This document shows, piece by piece, positions 1 through 10,541 of a stretch of DNA of 56,937 nt. The notes beneath the pieces are model-generated. The model saw nothing but the letters and a program-made list of their open reading frames with translations, was not told the DNA's origin and ran no database searches. Made by a program: the position numbers and the translations under genes. Within the stretch, counting starts at the first letter, position 1. Each line of letters opens with the position of its first letter. The stretch comes from an uncultured SAR86 cluster bacterium (GTDB taxonomy: Bacteria > Pseudomonadota > Gammaproteobacteria > Magnimaribacterales > AG-339-G14): contig CACESE010000008.1 in assembly GCA_902562135.1 (NCBI GenBank), positions 1 to 56,937 on the forward strand. The letters are read 5' to 3'.

Positions 1-24
1 AGTAAGCATTAGGAGGTCGAAATA

Positions 25-216
25 ATGCCTAAAAAAGATATGGGTAAGATAAAAGTTAAACAAATTAAAAGCTTAGCTGGCATTAAAGATATTCATAAAA
101 AGTCAGTTAAAGGATTGGGGTTAAGAAAAATTAACCACGTTGTAGAAGTTTTGGATTCCCCAGAAAATAGAGGCATGATTAATAAGGTTAATCACGTAGT
201 AAAAATAGTCGATTAG
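25..216 (+). CDS. rpmD: 50S ribosomal protein L30
   Basis: Structural protein of the large ribosomal subunit. The 63-residue product has the usual L30 size, the short basic GLGLRKINH segment and a repeated N-H-V-V ending. A strong Shine-Dalgarno AGGAGGT at 11-17, 8 bases before the ATG, decides the start. It is the first complete gene here of the spc operon and is followed after 1 base by rplO. Upstream, bases 1-24 can hold at most the last codons of the preceding gene, expected to be rpsE, but its stop cannot be assigned with certainty. Confidence 0.95.
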   Translation: MPKKDMGKIKVKQIKSLAGIKDIHKKSVKGLGLRKINHVVEVLDSPENRGMINKVNHVVKIVD

Positions 217-217
217 T

Positions 218-646
218 ATGAGCTTAAATAAATTAAATTCCATAGCATCAAATAAATCTTCTAAGAGAGTTGGTAGAGGTTCTGCTTCAGGATCAGGAAA
301 AACTTCTGGGAGAGGGCATAAAGGACAAAAGGCTAGATCTGGAGGTCGAGTTAGACCTGGGTTCGAAGGAGGGCAAATGCCAATTCAACAAAGGTTGCCC
401 AAATTCGGATTTACCTCTAAGAAGGCAAATTTTAAATGTCATATCAAAATAAGAGATCTTGAAAAATTAGATTTAGAAATAATAGATTTAGATTCATTGA
501 AGTCAAAGAAAATAATAAAAAATAAAATTCAAGAAGTTAAAGTAGTTTTGGGAGGCGAGTTGACAAAATCTTTGAAAATTAAAGGTTTGAAAGTTTCAAA
601 AGCTGCTAGAGAGGAAATTACAAGTAAAGGTGGAGAAATAACATAA
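218..646 (+). CDS. rplO: 50S ribosomal protein L15
   Basis: Large-subunit protein that binds 23S rRNA late in assembly. The 142-residue product opens with the very basic glycine-rich region typical of L15 (VGRGSASGSGKTSGRGHKGQ, about residues 18-37). It then has GFEGGQMPIQQRLPKFGF, the family signature, and a globular C-terminal half. It sits in canonical order between rpmD and secY with 1-base gaps on both sides. No Shine-Dalgarno is obvious, so translation is probably coupled to rpmD. Length and order are normal. Confidence 0.96.
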   Translation: MSLNKLNSIASNKSSKRVGRGSASGSGKTSGRGHKGQKARSGGRVRPGFEGGQMPIQQRLPKFGFTSKKANFKCHIKIRDLEKLDLEIIDLDSLKSKKIIKNKIQEVKVVLGGELTKSLKIKGLKVSKAAREEITSKGGEIT

Positions 647-647
647 T

Positions 648-1952
648 ATGTCAGCATTAGGATTTAAGTCGGATGGGTTGAAAGAGCTATGGTCCAGGCT
701 AAGATTTGTTCTTTTAGCGATTATTATTTATAGAATTGGAACTCATATACCGGTTCCTGGAATAGACCCCTTAAAAATTTCATCTTTATTTGATCAAAAC
801 CAAGGAACTCTTCTGGGACTTTTCAATATGTTTTCTGGGGGAGCTTTAGAGAGAATGAGTATTATGGCTTTGAATGTAGTTCCTTACATTACTGCAGCAA
901 TTGTGATGAATCTTTTGGAAGCAACAACCCCAAGTTTAAAAAAAATGTTTAGACAGGAGGGAGAGTCAGGAAGAAGAAAAAGAACCGCTTACGTAAGGCT
1001 AGGTACTCTGGTATTAGCAATATTTCAATCAATTGGTTTTGCCATAGCTCTTTCATCTCAAGGCATGGCTGTTAATCCAGGAACAGGATTTATCGTCACA
1101 GCTGTAATTTCATTTGTGACAGGAACTATGTTCCTAGTTTGGTTAGGAGAGCAAGTAAATGAGAGAGGAATAGGCAATGGCATATCTTTAATTATTTTTG
1201 CAAGTATTGTCTCAGGATTACCAAGTGCGGTAGGTCAGTCATTTGAAGCATCTCGTCAAGGCGAAATTAGCTTGATTCTTTTACTTCTAATAGCACTATT
1301 TGCAATTTTGGCTATAGCTTTCATTGTTTGGATCGAAAGAGCTCAGAGAAGAATTACAGTAAATTATGCTAGGAGAAACCCAAATCAAATGAATATGGGC
1401 CAAGCTTCTCATTTGCCGCTGAAAGTAAATATGGCTGGAGTTATACCTGCAATATTTGCCAGTAGCTTGGTTTTATTTCCTGCTTCTATGAGTTCTTGGT
1501 TTGGTCAAAATGAAGGTTTTGAGTGGTTGCAAGAGGTTTCTTTGGCCTTAAGTCCAGGTCAGCCATTATATGTTGTAGTTTTTGCAGTACTTATAGCTTA
1601 TTTTTGTTTCTTTTACACTGCTATTCAATTTCCTGCTAAAGATATATCTGACAATCTTAAAAGATCTGGCGGGTTTCTCCCCGGTATTAGGCCTGGTGAT
1701 CATACAGTTGATTATATAGACAATGTAATGTCTAGATTAACTATATGGGGTTCTTTATATATGATCCTTATATGTTTGGCTCCGCAGTTTCTAATAGTTT
1801 CAGCAAACGCACCTTTTTATTTAGGCGGAACTTCACTTTTAATTGCAGTAGTAGTGGTAATGGACTTCATGGCTCAGGTACAATCACACCTTTTATCGAG
1901 TCAGTACCAATCTTTAATGAAAAAAGCAAATTTAAAAGGTTATAGAAGATAG
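648..1952 (+). CDS. secY: SecY protein-translocase channel subunit
   Basis: Inner-membrane channel of the SecYEG translocon, exporting and inserting proteins with SecA or the ribosome. The 434-residue hydrophobic product has about ten membrane segments. It contains the plug/TM2 region near [13 protein letters not shown] and the conserved cytoplasmic loops [10 protein letters not shown] (about residues 171-180) and PGIRPGDHT, the SecA- and ribosome-contacting segments. The N-terminal [12 protein letters not shown] pattern matches proteobacterial SecY. It follows rplO by 1 base, and rpmJ follows 5 bases later. The length is usual for the family. Confidence 0.97.
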   Translation: MSALGFKSDGLKELWSRLRFVLLAIIIYRIGTHIPVPGIDPLKISSLFDQNQGTLLGLFNMFSGGALERMSIMALNVVPYITAAIVMNLLEATTPSLKKMFRQEGESGRRKRTAYVRLGTLVLAIFQSIGFAIALSSQGMAVNPGTGFIVTAVISFVTGTMFLVWLGEQVNERGIGNGISLIIFASIVSGLPSAVGQSFEASRQGEISLILLLLIALFAILAIAFIVWIERAQRRITVNYARRNPNQMNMGQASHLPLKVNMAGVIPAIFASSLVLFPASMSSWFGQNEGFEWLQEVSLALSPGQPLYVVVFAVLIAYFCFFYTAIQFPAKDISDNLKRSGGFLPGIRPGDHTVDYIDNVMSRLTIWGSLYMILICLAPQFLIVSANAPFYLGGTSLLIAVVVVMDFMAQVQSHLLSSQYQSLMKKANLKGYRR

Positions 1953-1957
1953 AATTT

Positions 1958-2074
1958 ATGAAAGTAAGAGCATCAGTAAAAAAGATCTGTAAAGATTGCA
2001 AACTTATCAAAAGAAGAGGGGTAAATTTTGTTATTTGCCCAACGGATCCAAAACATAAACAGAGGCAAGGGTAA
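1958..2074 (+). CDS. rpmJ: 50S ribosomal protein L36
   Basis: Smallest large-subunit protein, 38 residues, beginning [15 protein letters not shown] and ending KHKQRQG, nearly identical to the E. coli form. Zinc-ribbon ligands are present at C11, C14, C27 and H33, so this is the zinc-binding paralogue type. It starts 5 bases after the secY stop. Its TAA overlaps the rpsM ATG by one base (TAATG), which suggests translational coupling. It occupies the conserved secY-rpmJ-rpsM position. Confidence 0.95.
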   Translation: MKVRASVKKICKDCKLIKRRGVNFVICPTDPKHKQRQG

Positions 2075-2430
2075 TGGCTAGGGTAGCGGGAATAAATATT
2101 CCAGATAGAAAGCAGGCATGGATTTCTCTAACTCATATTTACGGGATTGGAAGAACAACGGCTTTAAAAATTTGTGCTACAAGCGGTATTAAACACGACA
2201 CCAAAATTGAAGCGCTAGATGAGACAGAGATTGAAAAATTAAGAAAAACTGTTTCTGATTATTTAGTAGAAGGAGACTTAAGACGGGAAGTAAGTACTAA
2301 TATAAAAAGGTTAATGGATCTTGGTACAAATAGAGGCATTAGGCATAGAAAAAGGCTTCCTGTTAGAGGCCAAAGAACTAAGACTAATGCCAGAACAAGA
2401 AAAGGCCCTAGAAAGCCAATTAGAAGATAA
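2074..2430 (+). CDS. rpsM: 30S ribosomal protein S13
   Basis: Small-subunit head protein that contacts the P-site tRNA and bridges to the 50S. The 118-residue product starts [11 protein letters not shown] and has the helix-two-turn-helix region with IYGIGRTTA. It ends in the strongly basic tail with [18 protein letters not shown] that reaches the decoding region. It is the first gene of the alpha operon segment, coupled to rpmJ by a 1-base overlap, with rpsK 7 bases downstream. Length is as in E. coli (118). Confidence 0.97.
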   Translation: MARVAGINIPDRKQAWISLTHIYGIGRTTALKICATSGIKHDTKIEALDETEIEKLRKTVSDYLVEGDLRREVSTNIKRLMDLGTNRGIRHRKRLPVRGQRTKTNARTRKGPRKPIRR

Positions 2431-2437
2431 AATTATT

Positions 2438-2824
2438 ATGGTAAATAAAACTACAAAAACGAAAAAATCGAAAATGGTGTCTAATGAAGGTGTCGCTCAT
2501 ATTTTAGCAACATTCAATAACACTATTATAAATATCACTGACAAACAAGGTAATACAGTAGCTTGGTCTAGTTCTGGTGCAAATGGTTTTAAGGGTTCTA
2601 GAAAAAGCACTCCTTTTGCTGCTCAGATTGCTGCTGATAAAGCTGGTCAAGCAGCCATAGCTTTAGGCATGACTACTGTAGAGGTTGAAGTTTCAGGACC
2701 AGGTTCAGGAAGAGAATCAGCTGTGCGTGCTTTAAATGGATGCGGTTTAAAAATAACAAAAATTTCAGATGTAACTCCTATCCCTCACAACGGATGTAGG
2801 CCCCCCAAAAAGAGGAGAGTTTAA
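2438..2824 (+). CDS. rpsK: 30S ribosomal protein S11
   Basis: Small-subunit platform protein near the Shine-Dalgarno helix. I place the start at ATG 2438, giving 128 residues. A longer open frame reaches back to 2321 but lies inside rpsM in another frame and has no S11-like sequence. Family features are [38 protein letters not shown], and the C-terminus with CRPPKKRRV. Seven bases separate it from rpsM, and it abuts rpsD directly with no gap. Confidence 0.96.
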   Translation: MVNKTTKTKKSKMVSNEGVAHILATFNNTIINITDKQGNTVAWSSSGANGFKGSRKSTPFAAQIAADKAGQAAIALGMTTVEVEVSGPGSGRESAVRALNGCGLKITKISDVTPIPHNGCRPPKKRRV

Positions 2825-3445
2825 ATGGCTAGATATAGAGGTCCTAAAAATAAGTTATCTAGGAGAGAAGGAACAGATCTTTTTCTAAAAAGTGGTTATA
2901 GGTCTTATGACTCTAAAATAAGGTCTGAAAACCCACCAGGAGCTCATGGGGCTAGAAGAGGGAGATTGTCTGATTTCGGAATTCAGCTTAGAGAAAAACA
3001 AAAAGTGAAAAGAATATATGGCGTGCTTGAAAGGCAGTTTAGGAACTATTATAAGCTTGCAGCTCGCCAAAAAGGAGAAACTGGTACCAATCTTTTGATC
3101 TTCTTAGAATCTAGATTAGATAATTTGGTTTATCGCATGGGATTTGCATCCACGAGATCCGAAGCAAGACAATTAGTTGCTCATAAAGCAGTACTTGTAA
3201 ATGAATCTACTGTAAATATACCTTCATTCATAGTAAACGAAGGAGACAAAGTTTCGATAAGTGAAAAGGGTAAAAACCAAAAAAGAATTAATCAGGCAAT
3301 AGAGCTTTTCGCTTCTAGAGAAAGTTGTGATTGGATTTCTGTTGATCACAAAGATTATTCAGGGACATTTGATTCAATCCCTACTAGAGAATTATTAAGC
3401 AACGAAATTAATGAAAATTATATTGTTGAATTGTATTCAAGATAA
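2825..3445 (+). CDS. rpsD: 30S ribosomal protein S4
   Basis: Primary 16S rRNA-binding assembly protein; in E. coli it is also the translational repressor of the alpha operon. The 206-residue product has the N-terminal domain beginning [16 protein letters not shown]. The S4 RNA-binding fold lies around residues 95-160 ([20 protein letters not shown], then [13 protein letters not shown]). It starts immediately after the rpsK stop. A 21-base gap to rpoA carries a GAGG Shine-Dalgarno. Autoregulation is only assumed by analogy, since the upstream pseudoknot was not checked. Confidence 0.97.
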   Translation: MARYRGPKNKLSRREGTDLFLKSGYRSYDSKIRSENPPGAHGARRGRLSDFGIQLREKQKVKRIYGVLERQFRNYYKLAARQKGETGTNLLIFLESRLDNLVYRMGFASTRSEARQLVAHKAVLVNESTVNIPSFIVNEGDKVSISEKGKNQKRINQAIELFASRESCDWISVDHKDYSGTFDSIPTRELLSNEINENYIVELYSR

Positions 3446-3466
3446 CACTAAAAACTGAGGTAAATT

Positions 3467-4459
3467 ATGACTGATAACTTTGATGCTATAAAAGACTTTC
3501 TTACACCAAAAGAAATTCTAGTAGAAGAAATTGATTTAAATCATTCGAAGATTATTTTAGAACCTTTAGAAAGAGGTTTCGGCCATACTTTAGGTAATGC
3601 TCTAAGAAGAATTATCCTTTCTTCAACTCCAGGAGCAGCTGTGATCGAAGCTAAGATAGATGGGGTTTTACATGATTACTCAACTATTGATGGAGTCAAA
3701 GAAGATGTCATTAATATCCTCCTGAATCTAAAAGGGATGAGTGTGAAATTATTAGACCAAGAAGAAGCTGAGCTAGCAGTAGAAAAATCAGGAGCAGGTG
3801 ATCTAACTGCGGGAGACTTTGATCTGCCTGCAGGTGTTGAAGTAGTAAACCCTGATCACAAAATCGCTACATTAGCGGAAAATGGAAAAATAAATATGAC
3901 TGTTAAAATTAAAAAAGGTAGAGGCTATGTACCTGTCGATAATTCAGCTGCCCAAACTGGAGAAAATAAAGAAATAGGGTTATTAAAACTTGATGCTTCA
4001 TATTCACCCATAAAGAGGGTTTCCTATGAAGTTGATAACACAAGGGTAGAAAATAGAACGGATTTAGATAAATTAACTTTGGATGTTCAAACAAACGGAA
4101 CAATTGATCCTGAAGAAATTTTAAGATTGGCTGCAACTATACTTCAAAGACAATTAATGGCATTTGCTGAATTAGGTTTCGAAACTGAGGAAGAAGAAGA
4201 AGATGAAACTCCTCCAGTAGATCCTATTATGCTCAGACCTGTTGATGAGCTTGAATTGACAGTTAGATCTGCAAATTGTTTAAAAGTTGAAAAAATTCAT
4301 TATATTGGTGACCTTGTTTCCAGAAAAGAATCTGATTTGTTAAAAACTCCTAATTTAGGCAGAAAATCACTTAACGAAATTAAAGATGTTCTTGCTGCAA
4401 GAGGTTTGGCTCTTGGATTGGAACTTGATAATTGGCCACCATCAAATATAGAAAATTAA
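3467..4459 (+). CDS. rpoA: DNA-directed RNA polymerase alpha subunit
   Basis: Scaffold for RNA polymerase assembly and contact point for UP elements and activators. The 330-residue product has the N-terminal assembly domain ([20 protein letters not shown], about residues 28-47). An acidic Glu-rich linker lies near 243-252. The C-terminal domain carries VRSANCLK and [17 protein letters not shown], which hold the DNA-contacting residues of the E. coli subunit. Length is normal (E. coli 329). Its TAA overlaps the rplQ ATG by one base. Confidence 0.98.
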   Translation: MTDNFDAIKDFLTPKEILVEEIDLNHSKIILEPLERGFGHTLGNALRRIILSSTPGAAVIEAKIDGVLHDYSTIDGVKEDVINILLNLKGMSVKLLDQEEAELAVEKSGAGDLTAGDFDLPAGVEVVNPDHKIATLAENGKINMTVKIKKGRGYVPVDNSAAQTGENKEIGLLKLDASYSPIKRVSYEVDNTRVENRTDLDKLTLDVQTNGTIDPEEILRLAATILQRQLMAFAELGFETEEEEEDETPPVDPIMLRPVDELELTVRSANCLKVEKIHYIGDLVSRKESDLLKTPNLGRKSLNEIKDVLAARGLALGLELDNWPPSNIEN

Positions 4460-4845
4460 TGAGACATCTTAAAACTGGAAGAAAATTTGGAAGAAACAGT
4501 GCTAATAGAAAGGCATTGTTTAAAAACCTTTCTATATCTCTTATAGAACACGAGGCTATAAAAACAACTTTGCCTAAAGCTAAAGAGCTTAGAGGTTTTG
4601 TAGAACCTTTAATAACTTTGGCAAAAAATGATTCCGTTTCCAATAGACGTCTGGCTTTTTCTAAAATTAGAAATAAAGATGCAGTTGGAAAACTATTTTC
4701 TGACTTAGGACCAAGATACAAAGAGCGTCCAGGAGGATATTTGAGAATAATTAAAATGGCTCCAAGAGTAGGGGACGCGGCCCCAATGGCATTTGTCGAA
4801 CTCGTAAATAATCAACAAGAGGAAAATTCTGAAGAAACGTCTTAA
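4459..4845 (+). CDS. rplQ: 50S ribosomal protein L17
   Basis: Large-subunit protein lining the polypeptide exit region. I choose ATG 4459, giving 128 residues that begin [17 protein letters not shown], the standard L17 N-terminus. An in-frame ATG at 4432 would add nine residues overlapping rpoA and is unlikely. LVNN near the C-terminus is followed by a short acidic tail. It ends the alpha operon. Its stop codon (4843-4845) directly abuts the stop of the convergent uvrA, leaving no room for a terminator between them. Confidence 0.96.
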   Translation: MRHLKTGRKFGRNSANRKALFKNLSISLIEHEAIKTTLPKAKELRGFVEPLITLAKNDSVSNRRLAFSKIRNKDAVGKLFSDLGPRYKERPGGYLRIIKMAPRVGDAAPMAFVELVNNQQEENSEETS

Positions 4846-7647
4846 TTATAAAAATTTTCCAGTGTGAGATTTTTTTGATTTTTTAATTTCTTTTTTTGTT
4901 CCCTCAGCAATAATCTCGCCACCATTTTTACCGCCCTCTGGTCCAATATCTATTATCCAATCGGAATTTTTAATAACATCTAAATTGTGTTCTATTACAA
5001 CTATTGTATTACCTTGAGATTTTAATTTAGCTAAGACTTTTAGTAATAGGGATACGTCATGAAAATGTAATCCTGTTGTAGGTTCATCTAATAAATACAT
5101 TGTTCTTCCAGTAGCAACTTTAGATAACTCTTTTGCCAGTTTAACTCTTTGTGCTTCTCCACCAGAAAGAGTTGTTGCTGATTGACCTAATCTTATGTAA
5201 CCAAGTCCAACATCATTTAAAGTGGCAAGTTTTCGTTTTATTATTGGAACAGCGTCAAAAAATTTTAAAGCTTGTTCTACAGTAAGATTTAGAACCTCAG
5301 AAATATTTTTTCCTTTATATTTAATACTTAGAGTTTCTTCGTTATATCTTGCGCCATTGCAAACATCGCATTTTACATAAACATCAGGCAGAAAATGCAT
5401 TTCAACTTTTATCATTCCATCCCCCTCGCAAGCTTCACACCTACCTCCTTTGACGTTAAAACTAAAGCGCCCTGGTTTATATCCTCTAGACCTTGCGTCT
5501 TGAGTTTCTGCAAACAATTCTCTAATTGGTGTAAAAATTCCTGTATAAGTTACAGGATTTGATCTTGGAGTTCTTCCAATTGGGCTTTGGCTAATATCAA
5601 TAATTTTATCAATGAATTCCAGACCTTTAATCTCTTCAAACGGTTGAGATAATAGATTTGATTTATTAAGACTATTACTAATAGCTGGAAACAGGGTTTG
5701 GTTTATTAAAGTAGATTTTCCAGATCCAGATACTCCTGTAATGCAAACAAGATTCCCTAGAGGAATCTTCAAATCTACTTTTTTTAAATTATTGCCAGAA
5801 CAACCTATTATTTCAATATTTTCTTCAGACTTAATTAAATCATTCTTTGATATCTCAATTTTCTTCTTCCCTGAAATATAGTCTCCTGTTAACGACTTTT
5901 TATTTGTAACTAATTTACTGAATGGTCCAGAAAAACAAACATCTCCACCATGTACCCCAGCACCAGGGCCAATATCAATGATATGGTCTGCCGCCTCTAT
6001 GGTTTCTTGATCATGTTCAACAACGACCACGGTGTTACCCAGGTCTCTTAATTTTTTTAAAGTTGATAGTAGTTTTGAATTATCTCTCTGATGTAGTCCT
6101 ATGGAAGGCTCATCTAAGATGTATGTTACTCCTACAAGCCCAGCGCCAATTTGACTTGCCAGCCTAATTCTCTGAGCTTCGCCACCGCTTAATGATTCAG
6201 CGCTTCTAGAAAGATTAAGATAATTTAAACCAACATCTACAAGAAAATTCAATCTTTCTACAATCTCTTTTATAATTTTTTCAGCAATCTTTCCTTTGGC
6301 CCCTTTAAGTTTAAGTTTCTTAAAAAAGAGAAAAGCTTCCTCAATTGTTAATTCAGATATTTTGGGCAAGGAATAATCGCTTATGAAAACATTTCTAGCA
6401 GTTTCGTTAAGTCTAGTACCATTGCATGAGGAACATGGCTTTAGAGTCATAAACTTAGCCATATCTTCTCTTATAAGAGAAGAATCGGACTCTTGATATT
6501 TTCTGAGTATTCTTTTAAGTACTCCTTCAAAAGGTCTGATAATTTCTATTCGTCTGCCTCTTTTAGAAGTATAGCTAAAATCAACATCTTCATTTTCACT
6601 ACCTTCTAAAACGATTTTTTTTATATTTTCTGGTAGATCTTCAAAAGGGTCGTCTAATGAAAAATTAAAATGCTTACTGACACATCTTAGAAGGTAATGC
6701 CGATACATATGATTGATATCCCATCCCCTGATTGCACCTTGATTTAAACTAAATTCTGGCTTTGATACAACTTTGTTGATATCGATTTCTGCCTTTGTTC
6801 CTAATCCATCGCAAGACATACATGCTCCTGAGGGGCTATTAAAAGAAAAGATTCTTGGTTCAAGCTCAGGAATACTAAAGCCACAAATCGAGCAAGCCAT
6901 TTGGGTTGAGTATGATACTTTCTTTTTAGGATTATCTGCCGAGACAATATCTACTAAGCCGTTAGTTTCAGTAAGTGATGTTTCAATAGATTGTACAAGT
7001 CTAGATTTATTCTCAAATTTCGCTGTTGTCCTATCAACGACAATACTTATGTTGTGCTTTTTATTCTTTTCTAACTTTGGCAGATCTAAAATATCGAAGA
7101 TTTTTTCATCAACATTCAGTCTTACGTATCCTTTGACCTTTAACTCTTCAAAGAGTCCCAAATGTTCACCTTTTTGTTCTTTAATTAAAGGAGCTTGAAT
7201 TAAAATTCTGTCATCTTCAAAGTTTTCCAGAATATTTTTAAGAATTTGATCAATACTTTGACCTTCCAAAGAAATTCCATGATCAGGACACTTGGGGGTT
7301 CCCGTTCTAGCAAATAGAAGTCTTAAATAATCATGAATTTCTGTAACAGTACCCACAGTTGATCTTGGATTGTGTGAAGTTGACTTCTGTTCGATAGAAA
7401 TTGCTGGCGATAGACCTTCGACAGTATCTACATCTGGTTTATCCATCACTGAGAGAAATTGTCTAGCATAAGCCGATAAAGACTCAACATATCTTCTTTG
7501 ACCCTCAGCATAAAGTGTATCAAATGCCAAAGATGATTTTCCTGATCCAGACAAGCCAGTAATCACAGTTAATTTGTCTCTAGGAATTGCAATATCAATA
7601 TTTTTTAAATTATGTTGCCTTGCACCTTTTACATTTATGTATTTCAT
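4846..7647 (-). CDS. uvrA: Excinuclease ABC subunit A
   Basis: Damage-recognition ATPase of nucleotide excision repair, loading UvrB at lesions. The 933-residue product has two ABC modules with Walker A motifs at residues 31-38 (GLSGSGKS) and 638-645 (GVSGSGKS). An ABC signature LSGGEAQR begins around residue 486, with a second copy near the C-terminus. Cysteine zinc modules are present ([22 protein letters not shown]). Length is close to E. coli (940). It is divergent from ssb across 71 bases, the conserved uvrA|ssb arrangement, but I see no LexA-type CTGT-N8-ACAG box there. Confidence 0.98.
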   Translation of the reverse strand: MKYINVKGARQHNLKNIDIAIPRDKLTVITGLSGSGKSSLAFDTLYAEGQRRYVESLSAYARQFLSVMDKPDVDTVEGLSPAISIEQKSTSHNPRSTVGTVTEIHDYLRLLFARTGTPKCPDHGISLEGQSIDQILKNILENFEDDRILIQAPLIKEQKGEHLGLFEELKVKGYVRLNVDEKIFDILDLPKLEKNKKHNISIVVDRTTAKFENKSRLVQSIETSLTETNGLVDIVSADNPKKKVSYSTQMACSICGFSIPELEPRIFSFNSPSGACMSCDGLGTKAEIDINKVVSKPEFSLNQGAIRGWDINHMYRHYLLRCVSKHFNFSLDDPFEDLPENIKKIVLEGSENEDVDFSYTSKRGRRIEIIRPFEGVLKRILRKYQESDSSLIREDMAKFMTLKPCSSCNGTRLNETARNVFISDYSLPKISELTIEEAFLFFKKLKLKGAKGKIAEKIIKEIVERLNFLVDVGLNYLNLSRSAESLSGGEAQRIRLASQIGAGLVGVTYILDEPSIGLHQRDNSKLLSTLKKLRDLGNTVVVVEHDQETIEAADHIIDIGPGAGVHGGDVCFSGPFSKLVTNKKSLTGDYISGKKKIEISKNDLIKSEENIEIIGCSGNNLKKVDLKIPLGNLVCITGVSGSGKSTLINQTLFPAISNSLNKSNLLSQPFEEIKGLEFIDKIIDISQSPIGRTPRSNPVTYTGIFTPIRELFAETQDARSRGYKPGRFSFNVKGGRCEACEGDGMIKVEMHFLPDVYVKCDVCNGARYNEETLSIKYKGKNISEVLNLTVEQALKFFDAVPIIKRKLATLNDVGLGYIRLGQSATTLSGGEAQRVKLAKELSKVATGRTMYLLDEPTTGLHFHDVSLLLKVLAKLKSQGNTIVVIEHNLDVIKNSDWIIDIGPEGGKNGGEIIAEGTKKEIKKSKKSHTGKFL

Positions 7648-7651
7648 TTAT

Positions 7652-7680
7652 TTGAATCTTCTTTAAACTTAGTATTTAAT
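7652..7680 (+). promoter_or_regulatory. Candidate sigma70 promoter for ssb
   Basis: TTGAAT (7652-7657) and TTTAAT (7675-7680) are separated by 17 bases, matching 4 of 6 and 5 of 6 consensus positions. The predicted start near 7687 would give a 5' leader of roughly 30 bases containing GGA before the ssb ATG. AT-rich background makes chance matches common. Confidence 0.4.
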
Positions 7681-7718
7681 CAAACAATAATAATTATGAC
7701 ATCAAAGTCAGGAAAATA

Positions 7719-8138
7719 ATGGCAAGTATAAATAAGGTTATATTACTTGGTAATCTAGGGGCTGATCCGGAAATTAGATATACCGCAGGAGGGGATGCAG
7801 TCGCCACTATTTCAGTTGCAACTTCTAGCTCTTGGAATGATAAGCAATCTGGAGAAAAGCGTGAAAAAACTGAATGGCACAGAGTGGTCTTTTTTAGAAG
7901 GCTTGCGGAGGTTGTAGGAGAGTATCTAAAGAAAGGCTCTTCAATTTATGTGGAAGGACAGTTGCAAACGAATTCATATGAAGACAAAAATACTGGAGAA
8001 AAAAAATTCTCTACACAAATAGTAGCAAGAGAAATGCAAATGCTAGGCTCTAGAAATAGTATGGATGGGCAACAAGATAGTTCTCCTGAAATGCAATCTC
8101 AGGAACCTCCAGTTTTTGATGATGAAATCCCTTTCTAA
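7719..8138 (+). CDS. ssb: Single-stranded DNA-binding protein
   Basis: Coats single-stranded DNA during replication, repair and recombination and recruits partners through its tail. The 139-residue product has an OB fold (residues 1 to about 110, with [15 protein letters not shown] and EWHRVVFF). A short Gln/Ser-rich linker leads to the acidic tip DDEIPF (134-139), the protein-interaction motif that also binds the chi subunit HolC encoded at 49168. GGA precedes the ATG by a few bases. The 3' end overlaps the convergent fabB by 4 bases (CTAA). Confidence 0.97.
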   Translation: MASINKVILLGNLGADPEIRYTAGGDAVATISVATSSSWNDKQSGEKREKTEWHRVVFFRRLAEVVGEYLKKGSSIYVEGQLQTNSYEDKNTGEKKFSTQIVAREMQMLGSRNSMDGQQDSSPEMQSQEPPVFDDEIPF

Positions 8139-9352
8139 GAGTATTTTTTTACTACTAAACTAGCATTGGTTCCGCCGAATCCAAAACTGTTTGACATAAA
8201 TGAAGAAAAATTCTCTAGTTGCTTTAACTCTTTAGACAGCTCGATGCCCTGAGATTCAGATATTGGGGAATTTATGTTGATAGATTCTGCAATGTAGTTG
8301 CCTCGCATCATCAGTAAGCTATAAATACACTCCAAAACTCCTGCAGCGCCTAAAGCATGACCTGTTTGAGATTTAGTAGATCCAACTATGGGCGGATTTT
8401 TAAAAACTTCTTTTATAGCAATCAATTCTGTTGGGTCTCCAGCAGGCGTTGAAGTTCCATGAGCATTTAAATAATCTACTGTATTTAGCTTACTTATACT
8501 AAGTGCATTTTTCATACAATTAATTGCTCCTTCTCCAGAAGGAGAGACCATATCTACCCCATCTGAAGTAGCTGAATAACCAACTATTTCTCCATAAATC
8601 TTAGAATTTCTATTCAAGGCATGGTTTAGTTCTTCGAGAACTACCATACCGCCTCCAGCAGCAATCACAAAGCCATCTCTGTCTTCATCAAAGGGCCTTG
8701 AAGCCTTCTCAGGTAATTCATTAAATTTGCTGGACAATGCCCCCATAGCATCAAACATCATTGATTGAGTCCAGTGTTCATCCTCTCCACCGCCAGCAAG
8801 AACAACATCTTGATTACCAAGAATAATTTGTTCATATGCGTTGCCAATACAGTGAGCACTAGTAGAGCATGCAGATGATATAGAATAATTTATACCCTTG
8901 ATTCCAAGAAAAGTTGCAAGACATGCTGAAACTGTACTTCCCATAGTTTGAGTAACTCTGTAAGGCCCAATTCTTTTTACTCCTTTTTTTCTTGAAATAT
9001 CTGCTGCTTCAACTTGACTTCTAGAGGAGGCTCCACCAGAACCAGCAATTATTCCCAATCTAGAATCAAAATCTTCTTGTTTAAGATTTGCATCTTTTAT
9101 AGCTTCTTCTGCGCTTAAAAATGAATAGGCTGCAGTTTCTCCCATGAATCTCATAAGTTTTCTATCTATCAATTCAGAAAGAGGAACATCAATAGAACCT
9201 GCGATATTAGATCGCATACCAATATCTTTGTATTCTTGCTGAAAAGAAATTCCACTTTTACCTTTTTTTAAAGATTCATCTATCTGCTCTATGTTATTTC
9301 CTATCGGAGAAATTGCTCCAATTCCAGTAATTACAACTCTTTTTTTATTCAT
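8135..9352 (-). CDS. fabB: 3-oxoacyl-ACP synthase I (KAS I)
   Basis: Condensing enzyme that elongates acyl-ACP and is needed for unsaturated fatty acids in the FabA/FabB pathway. The 405-residue thiolase-fold protein has the catalytic triad visible as C162 (SSACSTSA), H298 ([11 protein letters not shown]) and H332 ([10 protein letters not shown]). It closes with the glycine-rich [14 protein letters not shown]. It starts 1 base after the fabA stop, so the two form an operon. It overlaps the end of ssb by 4 bases. Pairing with fabA separates it from FabF. Confidence 0.97.
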   Translation of the reverse strand: MNKKRVVITGIGAISPIGNNIEQIDESLKKGKSGISFQQEYKDIGMRSNIAGSIDVPLSELIDRKLMRFMGETAAYSFLSAEEAIKDANLKQEDFDSRLGIIAGSGGASSRSQVEAADISRKKGVKRIGPYRVTQTMGSTVSACLATFLGIKGINYSISSACSTSAHCIGNAYEQIILGNQDVVLAGGGEDEHWTQSMMFDAMGALSSKFNELPEKASRPFDEDRDGFVIAAGGGMVVLEELNHALNRNSKIYGEIVGYSATSDGVDMVSPSGEGAINCMKNALSISKLNTVDYLNAHGTSTPAGDPTELIAIKEVFKNPPIVGSTKSQTGHALGAAGVLECIYSLLMMRGNYIAESININSPISESQGIELSKELKQLENFSSFMSNSFGFGGTNASLVVKKYS

Positions 9353-9353
9353 T

Positions 9354-9881
9354 TTAGAAGTTAGATGGATCTTTAAATAAACCTACTCTCAAATTTTTTG
9401 CACTATATATTTCTTTATCATCAACAAACATCTTACCGTCGGCAAAGCCAACTACTAATTTTTGTTTTCTTATTCTTTTTATACTAATTTCATATCTTAC
9501 AAGCTTAGCTTTAGGTAAAACTTGACCAAAAAATTTAACCTCCCCAGCTCCTAGGGCTCTTCCGATACCTGGATTTCCATCCCACAATAAATAAAACCCC
9601 AATAATTGCCACATAGCATCTAAGCCAAGACATCCAGGCATAACTGGATCGCCAGTGAAATGACAGTCAAAAAACCAAAGATCAGGATTTATGTCTAATT
9701 CGCCTTTAAGAAAGCCATTTTCAAAGTCTCCTCCAATTGAATTAATCTCAGATATTCTATCTATCATCAACATTTCGTTATTTGGCAACTTTCCATTTTC
9801 TGTGCCAAATAAACCTCCTTGCGAACAAAGTAATAGCTTTTCTTTATCGTAATGATTTTCTTGCGTAAATTTCAAACTCAC
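9354..9881 (-). CDS. fabA: 3-hydroxydecanoyl-ACP dehydratase/isomerase
   Basis: Dehydrates 3-hydroxydecanoyl-ACP and isomerises the trans-2 product to cis-3, the branch point to unsaturated fatty acids. The 175-residue hot-dog protein carries the catalytic pair H74 ([14 protein letters not shown]) and D88 ([12 protein letters not shown]). These are standard FabA motifs and distinguish it from FabZ. The start codon is GTG at 9879-9881. It is the first gene of fabA-fabB and divergent from rplU across 78 bases. No clear FadR or FabR site was recognised. Confidence 0.96.
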   Translation of the reverse strand: MSLKFTQENHYDKEKLLLCSQGGLFGTENGKLPNNEMLMIDRISEINSIGGDFENGFLKGELDINPDLWFFDCHFTGDPVMPGCLGLDAMWQLLGFYLLWDGNPGIGRALGAGEVKFFGQVLPKAKLVRYEISIKRIRKQKLVVGFADGKMFVDDKEIYSAKNLRVGLFKDPSNF

Positions 9882-9908
9882 ATTTATATATTACAGCATT
9901 TGAAAAGA

Positions 9909-9960
9909 TTGCGAGTATTGTATTAATTAGATAATATGCACTCCTTTCGTTAATTAGATA
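9909..9960 (+). promoter_or_regulatory. rplU promoter region with 11-base direct repeat
   Basis: A candidate promoter has TTGCGA (9909-9914), a 17-base spacer and TAATAT (9932-9937). The sequence TTAATTAGATA occurs twice without mismatch, at 9923-9933 and 9950-9960, 27 bases apart start to start. The first copy runs into the -10 and the second ends on the A of the rplU ATG. No Shine-Dalgarno is visible before rplU. The role of the repeat is unknown; it could be a regulator site or a small duplication. Confidence 0.35.
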
Positions 9961-10274
9961 TGAATTACGCGGTTATCAAAACAGGTGGGAAACAACATAA
10001 AGTTGAAGAAGGCGAAATTATTGCTATCGAAAAGCTTAATATTGAAGAAGGTGAAAAAGTAGAATTTGAAGAGGTATTGGCTGTGAAAACTGATGGCAAA
10101 CTTCAAGTAGGAGCGCCTTTATTGACCGGCGCAAAAGTTATCGGAACAGTTATTTCACAAGAAAAAGATAGAAAAGTCGTGATAATTAAAATGAGAAGAA
10201 GACAAGATTATAGAAGCAAACAAGGACATCGACAAAAAATTACTAAAGTTAAAATAGATTCAATTAAAATTTAA
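9960..10274 (+). CDS. rplU: 50S ribosomal protein L21
   Basis: Large-subunit protein binding 23S rRNA. The 104-residue product begins [18 protein letters not shown] and contains [16 protein letters not shown], the L21 signature near residues 77-95. Length is as in E. coli (103). It leads the conserved rplU-rpmA-obgE cluster, with rpmA 2 bases downstream. No ribosome-binding sequence is obvious, and the ATG overlaps an 11-base direct repeat. Confidence 0.97.
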   Translation: MNYAVIKTGGKQHKVEEGEIIAIEKLNIEEGEKVEFEEVLAVKTDGKLQVGAPLLTGAKVIGTVISQEKDRKVVIIKMRRRQDYRSKQGHRQKITKVKIDSIKI

Positions 10275-10276
10275 TT

Positions 10277-10537
10277 ATGGCGCACAAAAAAGCTGGTGGA
10301 AGTACCAGAAATGGAAGAGATTCAAACCCTAAGTTTTTAGGAGTTAAAGCCTATGGCGGTCAAAAAGTTAGCGCTGGGTCAATAATTGTCAGACAAAGAG
10401 GAACAAAATTTCACCCTGGCGAAAATGTCGGAATTGGAAAAGATCATACATTATTTGCAAAACTTTCTGGCGAAGTTAATTTCGTAAAAAAAGGCAAGAG
10501 TCTGAAACAATTCGTAAACATTACCCCAACCGAGTAG
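10277..10537 (+). CDS. rpmA: 50S ribosomal protein L27
   Basis: Large-subunit protein whose N-terminal tail reaches the peptidyl-transferase centre. The 86-residue product begins [19 protein letters not shown], without the cleavable extension found in Firmicutes, and has the [19 protein letters not shown] core. It lies 2 bases after rplU and 4 bases before obgE. Normal in length and order. Confidence 0.97.
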   Translation: MAHKKAGGSTRNGRDSNPKFLGVKAYGGQKVSAGSIIVRQRGTKFHPGENVGIGKDHTLFAKLSGEVNFVKKGKSLKQFVNITPTE

Positions 10538-10541
10538 TACT

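Noticed and set aside
2321-2437. N-terminal extension of rpsK back to 2321
   Set aside because: The extension is rpsM read in another frame; S11 homology begins after ATG 2438.
4380-4721. 113-codon open frame antisense to rpoA/rplQ
   Set aside because: It lies wholly opposite two strongly conserved genes, has no family resemblance or ribosome-binding site, and is explained as a shadow of AT-rich coding sequence.
7696-7719. Seven-codon mini-ORF (MTSKSGK) overlapping the ssb start
   Set aside because: It forms a TAATG overlap with ssb but has no ribosome-binding site or codon pattern suggesting regulation; short frames like this are common by chance.
9936-9953. Five-codon mini-ORF (MHSFR) upstream of rplU
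   Set aside because: Too short to evaluate, with no associated hairpin or terminator; only the direct repeat around it is notable.
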